DNA from: Bacteroidaceae bacterium
GTDB lineage: Bacteria > Bacteroidota > Bacteroidia > Bacteroidales > Bacteroidaceae
Assembly (NCBI GenBank): GCA_017962495.1
Contig: JAGCVH010000003.1
Location: 62,001-126,000 of the forward strand
Direction of reading: 5' to 3'
DNA: 64,000 nt
Below, piece after piece: positions 53,667-62,930 of this stretch. The translations under genes were made by a program, and so were the position numbers. The number at the start of each line of letters is the position of its first letter. Position 1 is the first letter of the stretch. The notes beneath the pieces were generated by a model that saw only the letters and a program-made list of their open reading frames with translations, was not told the DNA's origin and searched no databases.

Positions 53667-56600
53667 ATGGAGTTGAACGAACTATTGCGACTGTATGGCA
53701 AACATCCCACAGCAAAGGCTTTGGGACGTATGCTTGCGTCGTCGGCGCAAAGAATGTATGTGGGAGGCAACCGCGGGTCGAGCCTCGCTATGGCTTTTGC
53801 TTCGCTTGCAGACAAACAGACGTCTCCCTTGCTCTTCATCATGGACGATGTGGAGGAAGCAGGATATCTGTATCACGACCTTGCACAGGCTTTGGGCGAA
53901 GAGCAGGTACTCTTTTTCCCGAGCAGTTTTCGTCGAGCCATCAGGTTCGGGCAACGCGATGCGGCCAACGAAATTCTCCGTACACAGGTCTTAGGTCGAT
54001 TGGCGGCAGGACAAGAGAAGGGACTGTACATCGTCTCTTATCCTGAGGCTCTGGCCGAATTGGTTGTGACCCGACAACAAATGACCGAGCAGACTCTGAC
54101 CTTGCGAGTCGGGGAACACATCGATATGACAGAAGTGGAGCACCGCCTGACAGAACTTGGATTCAGGAGGGTCGACTATGTCTATGAACCTGGACAGATG
54201 GCTGTGAGAGGAAGCATCATAGACGTCTATGGCTTCTCGAACGAATATCCTTATCGTATTGATTTCATGGATGATGAAGTGGATTCGATACGAAGTTTCG
54301 AGGTGAGGACTCAACTGTCTGTGACTCGTCATGAAGAGATAAACATAGTACCGGAAACTGATGAGAATGGGAGTGAAAGTGTGCTTGCTTTCCTGCCTGC
54401 CGACTGTTGTATCGTAGCGAAGAATATCACCTTCTTGTGCGACACCGTCAATCAGGTTCATGACACTGGTTTCTCAGAGCGTGCTTTAGCCGAAGGCGAA
54501 GTCGTGGCAAAGGAACCCGTAAAGTTGGTGGAGGGAGACATCTTCCGTCGGCAACTGTTGAACTTCCGCATTGTGGAAGTGGGCCTAAGGTCTTCGTTGG
54601 AACCAGAAAAGCGGGTGGACTTCGACATTACGCCACAACCCGTGTTCCACAAGAACTTTGAGCTCGTGAGCAGCACTCTACAAGAGTACATCGCCAATGG
54701 ATATACCATATATATATTAGCTGATTCCCCCAAGCAAAACGAACGCCTGAAAGCCATCTTCGAGGAAGATTCGACGGTACGCTTCACGCCTGTCAACAAG
54801 ACGCTGCATGCCGGCTATGCCGATAACACGTTGCGTGTGTGCCTTTTCACCGACCATCAGATATTCGACCGCTTCCATAAGTACACCCTTCGTTCGGAAG
54901 TTGCCCGCAGGGGCAAGATGGCTTTGACCTTGAGAGAACTGCAACAGTTCGAGGTGGGCGATTATGTTGTTCACACAGATCATGGAGTAGGTCGCTTTGG
55001 TGGTTTGGTGCGCATCATGGAAGCCGGGCAGATGCAGGAGAAGATAAAGATTATCTACCAGCATGAGGACGTGGTTTACGTCTCGATTCACGCCCTGCAC
55101 AAGGTATCGAAATATAAGGGCAGGGAAGGGGAGACCCCACGTCTGAACCGTTTGGGAGGAGGTGCTTGGGAACGACTGAAAGAACGTACAAAGGAAAAAA
55201 TCAAGGACATCGCTCGTGACCTTATACGCCTCTATGCTACCCGCCAACGCCAACGTGGATTCCAATTCTCACCCGACGGATTCATGCAGCATGAGTTGGA
55301 AGCCTCGTTCTTGTATGAGGACACACCCGACCAGATGCGTGCCACCCAGCAAGTGAAGCAGGACATGGAGTTGCCTCGTCCGATGGACCGACTCGTTTGC
55401 GGTGACGTTGGATTCGGAAAGACGGAGGTCGCCATCCGAGCTGCCTTCAAGGCTGCATGCGATGGTAAGCAAGTAGCACTGATGGTGCCTACAACCGTGC
55501 TCGCCTATCAGCACTATCGCACCTTCACGGAACGACTGAAAGACTTCCCCGTGCGTGTAGAATATCTAAGTCGAGCCCGTACGGCGAAGCAGACGACAGC
55601 CATACTTCGTGACCTAAAAGAAGGGCGCATCGACATACTCATCGGAACGCACAAACTCATTGGTAAAGCGGTGGAGTTCCGAGATCTGGGGTTACTCATC
55701 ATCGACGAAGAGCAGAAGTTTGGAGTTGCTACGAAAGAGAAACTGCGTCAAATGCGTACCAATGTCGACACACTGACACTGACGGCAACTCCTATCCCAC
55801 GCACTTTGCAGTTCAGTCTAATGGGTGCTCGTGACCTCAGCGTCATTCAGACACCGCCACCCAATCGCTATCCCATTCAGACGGAATTACATGTTTTCTC
55901 GCCCGAAATAATAGCCGAAGCCGTAAACTTTGAGATGAGTCGTAACGGACAAGTATTCCTTGTATGCAATCGCATAAGTCGCTTGCCCGAACTGGCTGAA
56001 ATGTTGCATCAGCGCATTCCAGATGCACGAATAGCCATTGGACACGGTCAAATGCCAACGCAACAGCTCGAGGACATCATGCTGGGCTTTGCCAATTACG
56101 ATTATGACGTGCTTGTCTCGACAACTATCATAGAGTCGGGTCTCGACATTCCTAATGCCAACACCATTATTATTATTGGAGCCGAGCAGTTTGGCCTGTC
56201 CGACCTCCATCAAATGCGTGGGCGTGTGGGACGAAGCAACAAGAAGGCTTTCTGCCTGCTCATGGCTCCACCTCTGGCAAGTCTGGCCACCGATGCCCGC
56301 CGACGTCTTGAAGCTTTGGAGAATTTTTCTGATCTTGGGAGTGGCATTTATATAGCCATGCAGGACTTGGACATACGTGGTGCTGGCAACTTGCTTGGGG
56401 CTGAGCAAAGCGGTTTCATTGCCGATTTGGGATATGAGACTTATCAAAAGATTCTGGCAGAAGCAGTCAACGAATTGAAGACAGAAGAATTCCATGAGCC
56501 GCCTGTAGAGGAAGAATTGGAAGCACCGTCAAAAAAGTCGACTTCAGTTCCAGACTTTCTCTATGTGCCTGAGTGCCAAGTGGAAAGTGATATCTCAGTT

Positions 56601-57041
56601 GGGTTCCCCGACGATTATGTTCCTGGCAGTAGTGAACGGATGCTTTTATACCGTGAACTTGATGGTTTGGATACGGCTTCGCCTCGTCTCTACGAACTTG
56701 TGCAGGAGTATCGGCAACGCCTCATAGATCGTTTCGGCCCTGTGCCTGCCATGGGTGAGGAACTCATTGCGGTAGTACCACTCCGACACTTGGGACGCCA
56801 CTTTGGATGTGAACGTATTACGCTCAAGGGAGGCCGTATGCGTCTGCACTTTACCAAGAACACCAACAACCCATTCTACCAGAGTCGGAGTTTCGGACAA
56901 CTGATTGCCTATGCTGCTGCCAATCCTGCTCGCTGTCAACTTGCTGAGAGAGAAGGTCGTCGCAGTATGCTCTTTTCACGCGTTACAAGTGTATCTGTCG
57001 CTGTTGCTCTGTTGCAGCAGATAGGACGTGTAAAGGCGTAA
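53667..57041 (+). CDS. mfd: Transcription-repair coupling factor
   Basis: A 1124-residue protein of usual length. Order: UvrB-like N-terminal module, RNA-polymerase-interaction domain (GDYVVHTDHGVGRFGGL), RecG-like helicase domain with Walker A GDVGFGKTE (residue 579 on) and DEEQ box (residue 680), and the C-terminal TRCF domain. It removes RNA polymerase stalled at DNA lesions and recruits UvrA. The ATG at 53667 follows a strong promoter. It is a single gene followed by the sigma54-activator gene. Confidence 0.96.
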   Translation: MELNELLRLYGKHPTAKALGRMLASSAQRMYVGGNRGSSLAMAFASLADKQTSPLLFIMDDVEEAGYLYHDLAQALGEEQVLFFPSSFRRAIRFGQRDAANEILRTQVLGRLAAGQEKGLYIVSYPEALAELVVTRQQMTEQTLTLRVGEHIDMTEVEHRLTELGFRRVDYVYEPGQMAVRGSIIDVYGFSNEYPYRIDFMDDEVDSIRSFEVRTQLSVTRHEEINIVPETDENGSESVLAFLPADCCIVAKNITFLCDTVNQVHDTGFSERALAEGEVVAKEPVKLVEGDIFRRQLLNFRIVEVGLRSSLEPEKRVDFDITPQPVFHKNFELVSSTLQEYIANGYTIYILADSPKQNERLKAIFEEDSTVRFTPVNKTLHAGYADNTLRVCLFTDHQIFDRFHKYTLRSEVARRGKMALTLRELQQFEVGDYVVHTDHGVGRFGGLVRIMEAGQMQEKIKIIYQHEDVVYVSIHALHKVSKYKGREGETPRLNRLGGGAWERLKERTKEKIKDIARDLIRLYATRQRQRGFQFSPDGFMQHELEASFLYEDTPDQMRATQQVKQDMELPRPMDRLVCGDVGFGKTEVAIRAAFKAACDGKQVALMVPTTVLAYQHYRTFTERLKDFPVRVEYLSRARTAKQTTAILRDLKEGRIDILIGTHKLIGKAVEFRDLGLLIIDEEQKFGVATKEKLRQMRTNVDTLTLTATPIPRTLQFSLMGARDLSVIQTPPPNRYPIQTELHVFSPEIIAEAVNFEMSRNGQVFLVCNRISRLPELAEMLHQRIPDARIAIGHGQMPTQQLEDIMLGFANYDYDVLVSTTIIESGLDIPNANTIIIIGAEQFGLSDLHQMRGRVGRSNKKAFCLLMAPPLASLATDARRRLEALENFSDLGSGIYIAMQDLDIRGAGNLLGAEQSGFIADLGYETYQKILAEAVNELKTEEFHEPPVEEELEAPSKKSTSVPDFLYVPECQVESDISVGFPDDYVPGSSERMLLYRELDGLDTASPRLYELVQEYRQRLIDRFGPVPAMGEELIAVVPLRHLGRHFGCERITLKGGRMRLHFTKNTNNPFYQSRSFGQLIAYAAANPARCQLAEREGRRSMLFSRVTSVSVAVALLQQIGRVKA

Positions 57042-57087
57042 GCATTTTTTTCCTTTTCTAATGTTTTAATTTTCCAAATTAATTGTG

Positions 57088-57095
57088 TACCTTTG
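57088..57095 (+). promoter_or_regulatory. Promoter -7 box of the sigma54-activator gene
   Basis: TACCTTTG ends 8 bp before the ATG at 57104, implying a leaderless or near-leaderless transcript. No -33 TTTG is seen. Confidence 0.45.
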
Positions 57096-57103
57096 CACCC
57101 GCT

Positions 57104-58369
57104 ATGGCAAGAATAGATTTAGATCAAATAAAACGACGCTATGGGATAATCGGTCGCGACCCTAAGCTGGACACTGTGATAGACACAGCGTTACAGGTGG
57201 CACGCACCGACCTTGCTGTCTTCATACAAGGAGAGAGCGGTGTGGGTAAGGAGGTGATTCCTCGCATTATCCACGACAATTCATTACGCAAGACAAAGCG
57301 ATACTTTGCCATCAACTGTGGTTCGATACCCGAAGGCACCATTGACAGCGAACTGTTCGGACACATTAAGGGTTCTTTCACAGGAGCAATCAGTGACCAC
57401 GACGGATACTTCGGCTCAGCAAACGGAGGGACGCTGTTCCTCGACGAGGTCGGCGAACTGCCTCTTTCTACACAAGTCCGCCTATTACGTGTCTTGGAAA
57501 CCGGCGAATACATTCCAGTGGGCGGTTCCGAGCCCAAGAAGACCAACGTTCGTATTGTTGCTGCCACGAACGTGCAGATAGAGAAAGCTATACGCGAAGG
57601 GCGTTTCCGTGAGGACCTTTACTATAGGCTTTGCACCATCAGCGTGAAGATGCCTCCTTTGCGTGAGAGAGGCGACGATGTGGTGCTCTTGTTCAAGAAG
57701 TTCGCTATGGATACGGCACAGCAGTACGGCATCCCACAGCCTTTACGATTGACGCCAGAGGCTGAACAGGTAGTCATGTCGTACAAGTGGCCTGGAAACA
57801 TACGTCAGTTGAAGAATGTGGTCGAGCAGATGAGCATCCTTTCCGAAGAGCGTATTGTTACGCCTGATGTTTTGGCTCGTTTCGAAATCAAACCATCGAC
57901 AGAAACCACAGATTTGGCACTGCGTGATTCCACTATTTCCACTACGCCTGGCGACGGAAGTGTGGAGCATGCCATGAAGATGATGCAGTTGATGATTCAT
58001 TCTTTGAAAATGGACGTGGAGATGTTGAAGCAACGTGTCGAAAACAATACCCCGTCTGACCATATCGTGCGCCAGTTGCCAGTCCCAACAATTCCGGCAG
58101 AAAGCGTTACTTCGCCATCCGAGTTCTCTGAGTACTCCGAACTCTCGGAGAAACCGGAAACCTCAGGAAAAGGCGAACGACCCGCTTATGTTGAGAATGC
58201 GGACTTTGACGACGATGATGAGGATCTGAACCTGGAGAAGATGGAGCGCCGACTGATAGAAAAAGCCCTTCGTCGAAGTCGCAACCGCCGTAAGGTAGCT
58301 GCCGATGACTTGGGCATATCGGAACGTACACTTTATCGCAAGATAAAAGACTATGGGATTGAGGAGTAA
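57104..58369 (+). CDS. Sigma54-interacting AAA+ transcriptional activator (no receiver domain)
   Basis: A 421-residue protein. The AAA+ domain starts almost at the N-terminus: Walker A GESGVGKE (about residue 43), GSFTGA (about 89-94, the sigma54-contact loop, usually GAFTGA), Walker B LFLDEVGELP, and RERGDDV. A Ser/Glu/Pro-rich linker leads to a Fis-type HTH (RKVAADDLGISERTLYRKI). There is no receiver or GAF domain, so control must come from another protein or expression level. The ATG at 57104 is taken, as the upstream TTG lies in the promoter box. lptE follows. Confidence 0.92.
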   Translation: MARIDLDQIKRRYGIIGRDPKLDTVIDTALQVARTDLAVFIQGESGVGKEVIPRIIHDNSLRKTKRYFAINCGSIPEGTIDSELFGHIKGSFTGAISDHDGYFGSANGGTLFLDEVGELPLSTQVRLLRVLETGEYIPVGGSEPKKTNVRIVAATNVQIEKAIREGRFREDLYYRLCTISVKMPPLRERGDDVVLLFKKFAMDTAQQYGIPQPLRLTPEAEQVVMSYKWPGNIRQLKNVVEQMSILSEERIVTPDVLARFEIKPSTETTDLALRDSTISTTPGDGSVEHAMKMMQLMIHSLKMDVEMLKQRVENNTPSDHIVRQLPVPTIPAESVTSPSEFSEYSELSEKPETSGKGERPAYVENADFDDDDEDLNLEKMERRLIEKALRRSRNRRKVAADDLGISERTLYRKIKDYGIEE

Positions 58370-58420
58370 GGACTCCCTTCCTTCCTTTCCTTTATAGGGT
58401 GAGTAGCAGAAACACTTAAG

Positions 58421-58972
58421 ATGAAGAGCATTACATCAATATATCAAAACCAGATACGCCCCTCTCTGCCAGGGAGGTGGTGGGTTTTGCTTTTGCCTTT
58501 GCTCTTAGTTTCATCCTGCACCGTCAGTTATAAGTTCAATGGTGCCAGCATCGATTACACCAAGACGAAGACGATACAAATTGACAACTTCCCTATTCGC
58601 TCGGCTTATGTTTGGGCTCCTATGCAAAGCATTTTCCAGAATAAGTTGACAGACCTCTATGGCTCGCAAACCAAGCTGCGCCAAGTAAGAAAGAACGGCG
58701 ATTTGCAGTTGGCTGGTGAGATAACAGGCTTCGACCAGTTTAACAAAGCCATCTCGTCACAGGGATACTCGAGTCAAGTGCAATTGAAAATGACGGTCAA
58801 TGTGCGATTTACCAATAATGCCAAGCACGATGAAGACTTTGAGAGATCATTCTCTGCAACTGCGGAATACGATTCGAGTCAGCAACTCATCAATGTGCAG
58901 GAAGAGCTTGTCACACAGATGGTGAAGGACATAGCCGAACAAATCTTTAATGCAACTGTTGCGAATTGGTAA
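58421..58972 (+). CDS. lptE: LPS assembly lipoprotein LptE
   Basis: A 183-residue lipoprotein (lipobox VSSCTVSYKFNG) of the Bacteroidetes LptE family; the body has KTIQIDNFP, the LptE pattern QVQLKMTVNVRF and a C-terminal helix. LptE plugs the LptD barrel for LPS delivery to the cell surface. It follows the sigma54-activator by 51 bp and precedes the next gene by 2 bp, an arrangement common in Bacteroidetes (activator-lptE-hypothetical-secG). Confidence 0.9.
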   Translation: MKSITSIYQNQIRPSLPGRWWVLLLPLLLVSSCTVSYKFNGASIDYTKTKTIQIDNFPIRSAYVWAPMQSIFQNKLTDLYGSQTKLRQVRKNGDLQLAGEITGFDQFNKAISSQGYSSQVQLKMTVNVRFTNNAKHDEDFERSFSATAEYDSSQQLINVQEELVTQMVKDIAEQIFNATVANW

Positions 58973-58974
58973 GC

Positions 58975-59727
58975 ATGAAAAGAATTGCAGATTACATAGG
59001 AAAGCCCAAGAGCGGGACACAGAGCGTACAGAAGCATCTCCGCCAGTTGGTCGACAGATATCCATACTATCAGGCAGCACGCTTGTTGTTGCTCCGCTCG
59101 CTCTATGACTCCCACGACCCGTCTTTTGGTCAGGAACTGAGGAGGGCTGCGGCTTACGTGCCTTCGCGTCGTGTCTTATACGAACTCATCGAAGCCGATC
59201 GTTTGAAACCCGTACCAGAGGTCAAGGTGCGTAAGGCAAATGAGGAAACCATCGAAGAGGGAATGGACAGGACTTATTCGCTCATCGATAACTTCCTTAA
59301 TACGACACCGACAGCGGAAGAACAACCCAAGAGCCGGAGAGCGCGTCCCACTGCTGATGCCGCCACCGACTACGTTACTTACATGCTACAGGTTGAGGCC
59401 GATACGATAAACGAAGATGAGGCTCAGACGGAGACTCCCATCTCGTATGGTCAGGATATTTTGGATAACTTCCTCGATCAAGGAAAGATAATAATTCAGG
59501 AACATCCCGACGAAGAATTACAAAAACCGCAAATCGACAATGAAAATGATGGTAAAAATGAAATTTTGACCGAAACTTTGGCCAGAATTTACATCAAACA
59601 AGGCAAATATAACAAGGCACTTGAAATAATTCAACGACTTTCCTTGAAATATCCAAAAAAAAATCGTTACTTTGCAGACCAAATCCGATATTTGGAGAAA
59701 CTTATCGTAAATAATAACAATAAATAA
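58975..59727 (+). CDS. Conserved hypothetical protein with C-terminal TPR-like repeat
   Basis: A 250-residue cytoplasmic protein. The N-terminal part has KHLRQLVDRYPYYQAARLLLLR, short motifs of a helical repeat (written as KHLRQLVDRYPYY and QAARLLLLR); a long acidic low-complexity linker follows; the end ETLARIYIKQGKYNKALEII is a TPR-like unit (ETLARIYIKQ, GKYNKALEII). Function unknown. It lies between lptE and secG in a fixed neighbourhood, which suggests a cell-envelope role. The ATG at 58975 is taken instead of the upstream TTG. Confidence 0.8.
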   Translation: MKRIADYIGKPKSGTQSVQKHLRQLVDRYPYYQAARLLLLRSLYDSHDPSFGQELRRAAAYVPSRRVLYELIEADRLKPVPEVKVRKANEETIEEGMDRTYSLIDNFLNTTPTAEEQPKSRRARPTADAATDYVTYMLQVEADTINEDEAQTETPISYGQDILDNFLDQGKIIIQEHPDEELQKPQIDNENDGKNEILTETLARIYIKQGKYNKALEIIQRLSLKYPKKNRYFADQIRYLEKLIVNNNNK

Positions 59728-59736
59728 ACTAAAAAG

Positions 59737-60102
59737 ATGTACAATTTAATCGTGATTTTGATAGTAGCCGCATCCGTGCTGATGTGTCTCATCGTATTGA
59801 TTCAGGAATCTAAGGGTGGTGGTCTCGCCAGTGGCTTTGCCGACAACAACGCAATGCTTGGCGTTCGCAAGACAACCGACGTTATCGAAAAGACCACATG
59901 GGGCTTGGCAGCCGCAATGGTTATCCTCAGCATTCTCAGCGTAGCTTTCCTGACTACACCTAAGAGTGCCGACAGCACCATCATGCAGCAAGCCGTTGAG
60001 CAACAGGCAACCAATCCCAACAACCTGCCTGCTATTCCTCAAAGCGAAACGGCTCCTTCTACCGAAGCTCCTGCCGCACCTGCTGAGGCTCCTGCTCAGT
60101 AA
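59737..60102 (+). CDS. secG: Preprotein translocase subunit SecG
   Basis: A 121-residue protein with two membrane helices: LIVILIVAASVLMCLIVLI (residues 4-22) and a second near 56-73, connected by QESKGGGLASGF, the family loop. The Pro/Ala-rich C-terminal extension is longer than in E. coli SecG and typical of Bacteroidetes. It is the last gene of the activator-lptE-hypothetical-secG run and is followed by a terminator. Confidence 0.95.
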   Translation: MYNLIVILIVAASVLMCLIVLIQESKGGGLASGFADNNAMLGVRKTTDVIEKTTWGLAAAMVILSILSVAFLTTPKSADSTIMQQAVEQQATNPNNLPAIPQSETAPSTEAPAAPAEAPAQ

Positions 60103-60134
60103 TCGGACTGCTATCCGACTAGCAACTAAGAGTG

Positions 60135-60173
60135 AGAGCGTATTCCCAGAATCTGGGTGTACGCTCTTTCTTT
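60135..60173 (+). terminator. Terminator after secG
   Basis: AGAGCGTA pairs with TACGCTCT, inner CCCAGA/TCTGGG, followed by TTCTTTG; 33 bp past the stop. Confidence 0.85.
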
Positions 60174-60256
60174 GTCTTAACTTGTTTTGATACGACGCAA
60201 AAAAAGTAAGCCCGCCTGCTCATAACTGAACAAACGGACTTTCTCTCCTCACCTCG

Positions 60257-60331
60257 GGTGCCTAGTCGGACTCGAACCGACGACATTCAGAACCACAATC
60301 TGACGCTCTAACCAACTGAACTATAGGCACC
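60257..60331 (-). tRNA. trnH: tRNA-His (anticodon GTG)
   Basis: On the minus strand the cloverleaf is complete: acceptor GTGCCTA/TAGGCAC with the His-specific extra G-1 pairing with discriminator C73, a D-arm, anticodon stem TCAGA/TCTGA with loop TTGTGGT, and T-arm GTCGGTTCGAGTCCGAC. No CCA is encoded. The anticodon GTG reads CAC/CAU. Confidence 0.97.
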
Positions 60332-60441
60332 ATCTATAGGGGCTCTCCCCTTAAATGCGAGTGCAAAGGTAATTCAAATCCCTGAGACTGCCAAATGTTT
60401 TGCCGACTTTTTGCGGATGTGGGTAGCCGATTATGTTTATT

Positions 60442-61320
60442 TTACTTATAAAACTCCTTTTTTGCAGCAGAGAGGGTGTTGAGCATGAGCATGCAGATGG
60501 TCATAGGACCAACGCCACCAGGTACGGGAGTTATGTATGAACAATGAGGAGCAACCTCGTCGAATAGTACATCGCCCGACAGACGGTAACCTGACTTGCG
60601 TGTTGCATCAGGCACACGGGTTGTACCCACGTCGATGACGGCGGCACCCTCTTTCACCATATCGGCAGTAACGAAGCCTGGTTGGCCAATGGCTGCAATT
60701 AGGATGTCGGCTTCTTTGCATTCTTCCTTCAGGGTTTTGCTGCGGCTGTGGCAAACGGTTACAGTTGAGTCACCCCATTGCTTTTGCATCATCAGTTGAG
60801 CCATAGGTTTACCCACGATGTTCGAGCGACCCAAAATGACGCATTTCTGTCCGCTGGTAGGTATCTGATAACGGCGCAGCAGGGTTAGGATTCCCAATGG
60901 TGTAGCCGAGATGAAGCAGGGCAGACCAATGGCCATGCGTCCCACATTAATGGGGTGGAATCCGTCAACATCCTTGCGGTAGTCGATAGCCTCGATAACG
61001 CGTTGTTCATTGATGTGGCGGGGTAGGGGAAGCTGAACGATGAAACCATCAACCGATTCGTCTTTGTTCAGTCTTTCCACGCATGCCAGCAGTTCCTCCT
61101 CCTTGATGTCGTCCTCGAAACGAATAAGTGTTGATTGGAAACCACAGGCTTCGCATGCCAGCACTTTGTTCTTGACATAGGTCTCACTGCCGCCGTCGTG
61201 TCCGACGAGTATGGCTGCAAGATGGGGGCGGCGTCCGCCCTGAGCAACAATCTGTTCTACTTCTTGTTTGATTTCGGCTTTAATCGTGGCAGCCGTAGCC
61301 TTTCCGTCGATAAGTGTCAT
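60442..61320 (-). CDS. folD: Bifunctional methylenetetrahydrofolate dehydrogenase/cyclohydrolase
   Basis: A 292-residue enzyme of usual length in one-carbon metabolism, making 10-formyl-THF from 5,10-methylene-THF. Family motifs are visible: SETYVKNK with catalytic Lys, GFIVQLPLP, the DVDGFHP loop, GRSNIVGKP and [10 protein letters not shown]. It follows ffh by 21 bp and is probably co-transcribed with it. The start codon at 61320 gives the standard N-terminus. Confidence 0.97.
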   Translation of the reverse strand: MTLIDGKATAATIKAEIKQEVEQIVAQGGRRPHLAAILVGHDGGSETYVKNKVLACEACGFQSTLIRFEDDIKEEELLACVERLNKDESVDGFIVQLPLPRHINEQRVIEAIDYRKDVDGFHPINVGRMAIGLPCFISATPLGILTLLRRYQIPTSGQKCVILGRSNIVGKPMAQLMMQKQWGDSTVTVCHSRSKTLKEECKEADILIAAIGQPGFVTADMVKEGAAVIDVGTTRVPDATRKSGYRLSGDVLFDEVAPHCSYITPVPGGVGPMTICMLMLNTLSAAKKEFYK

Positions 61321-61341
61321 GGGCTATTTGAGTAATCTGAA

Positions 61342-62673
61342 TTAGAATTTCGGCATTTTAGGCATCTGCGGCAGTTGCTTGCTGGTGACCATTTTCATCA
61401 TCTTGCGTGTTTGGTCGAACTGCTTGATGAGTCGGTTCACCTCTTGAATGTTTGTGCCGCTACCTTTGGCGATACGCATGCGTCGGCTTGTATTTAGCAA
61501 GGCGGGATTCTGGCGTTCCTTGGGTGTCATGCTCAGTATGATGGCCTCGATACTCTTGAAAGCGTTGTCGTCGATATCGATGTCCTTCAGTGCCTTGCCC
61601 ACACCAGGAATCATGGAAGCCAGGTCCTTGATGTTACCCATCTTCTTGATTTGCTGAATCTGTGCATAGAAGTCGTTGAAGTCGAACTGATTCTTTTTGA
61701 TGCGTTGTTCCAGCCGGCGTGCCTCCTTCTCGTCATACTGCTCTTGTGCCTTCTCCACGAGGGACACGATATCGCCCATACCCAGAATACGGTCGGCCAT
61801 ACGGGCAGGGTGGAAGGGGCTCATGGCCTCCATCTTCTCGCCAGTACCCACGAACTTGATGGGCTTATCCACAACACTTCGTATGGAGAGCGCAGCACCA
61901 CCACGCGTGTCACCGTCCAGTTTTGTCAGGACAACACCCGTATAGTTGAGTCTGTCATTGAACTCCTTGGCAGTGTTCACGGCATCCTGACCAGTCATAG
62001 CATCCACCACGAATAGAATCTCGTGTGGGTTGATTGCATCGCGGATATCCTGAATCTGCTGCATAAGTTCCTCATCGATGGCCAGTCGGCCGGCAGTATC
62101 CACAATTACGACATCGTTGGCATGCTGACGAGCCTCGTTGATGGCATGCAGAGCCACTTCCACAGGGTTGGTCGCACCCATTTCTACATAGACGGGCACA
62201 TCCACCTGTTCGCCCAAAACGCGCAACTGTTCCATTGCAGCGGGTCGGAAGGTGTCGCAGGCGGCAAGCAAAGGCTTTTTCGCTTGTTTCTCCTTGAGCA
62301 TCTTGGCCAGTTTGGCACTGAACGTGGTCTTACCCGAACCATTCAGACCAGCCATCAGGATGATGCTTGGTTCGCCTATGCGTCCGGGCAGGTTCAGTTC
62401 TGCCGTTTCGCCACCCATCAGTTGTGCCAGTTCGTCGTGAACAATCTTCACCATCAGCTGTCCTGGCTTCACGGCAGTCAGCACGTTCTGTCCCAGCGCC
62501 TTTTGCTTCACATTGTCGGTAAACGTCTTCGCTACTTTATAGTTGACGTCGGCGTCCAGCAGTGCGCGGCGAACATCCTTCAGGGTCTCAGCCACGTTAA
62601 TCTCGGTGATGCGGCCTTCACCTTTCAGTATCTTAAACGACCTTTCAAGTCTTTCACTAAGGTTTTCAAACAT
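61342..62673 (-). CDS. ffh: Signal recognition particle protein Ffh
   Basis: A 443-residue GTPase of usual length. The N and G domains show GLNGSGKTTFSAKLA, DTAGRLAIDEELM and TKLDGDTRGGAAL; the M domain includes the Met-rich signal-peptide groove. It targets nascent membrane proteins to FtsY and SecYEG. The ATG at 62673 (MFENLSERLERSF) is standard; the upstream extension runs through the promoter. It leads folD. Confidence 0.97.
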   Translation of the reverse strand: MFENLSERLERSFKILKGEGRITEINVAETLKDVRRALLDADVNYKVAKTFTDNVKQKALGQNVLTAVKPGQLMVKIVHDELAQLMGGETAELNLPGRIGEPSIILMAGLNGSGKTTFSAKLAKMLKEKQAKKPLLAACDTFRPAAMEQLRVLGEQVDVPVYVEMGATNPVEVALHAINEARQHANDVVIVDTAGRLAIDEELMQQIQDIRDAINPHEILFVVDAMTGQDAVNTAKEFNDRLNYTGVVLTKLDGDTRGGAALSIRSVVDKPIKFVGTGEKMEAMSPFHPARMADRILGMGDIVSLVEKAQEQYDEKEARRLEQRIKKNQFDFNDFYAQIQQIKKMGNIKDLASMIPGVGKALKDIDIDDNAFKSIEAIILSMTPKERQNPALLNTSRRMRIAKGSGTNIQEVNRLIKQFDQTRKMMKMVTSKQLPQMPKMPKF

Positions 62674-62705
62674 AGAGTTTATTTCCGTTTTTTGATTTGA
62701 GGTGA

Positions 62706-62737
62706 CAAAGATAGTGAAAACCGAGCGAAATACCAAA
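62706..62737 (-). promoter_or_regulatory. Promoter of ffh-folD
   Basis: Minus-strand TTTG (62734-62737), 20-bp spacer, TATCTTTG (62706-62713), 32 bp upstream of the ffh ATG. Sequence is similar to the duplicated element at 53498/53587. Confidence 0.8.
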
Positions 62738-62862
62738 TATAAGGCGACATATTGTTTAGTCGTTTAGTAGATTTGGCGTTTGGTTGTTTGGGAGTTTGGG
62801 CGAGGTCTATGCCATTATCTTGAAAATATTTGTTTTGTCTTTCGTCCGTTAAATAGTTTTTG

Positions 62863-62870
62863 TATATTTG
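62863..62870 (+). promoter_or_regulatory. Promoter -7 box of the vsr gene
   Basis: TATATTTG, 60 bp before the ATG at 62931. The nearest TTTG (62834-62837) is 25 bp away, slightly too far. Confidence 0.45.
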
Positions 62871-62930
62871 CAAGTGAAATTGTTAACTTTTAAACACTTT
62901 TAGTTTAACTGAGCCTTAAATTCCACCCTT

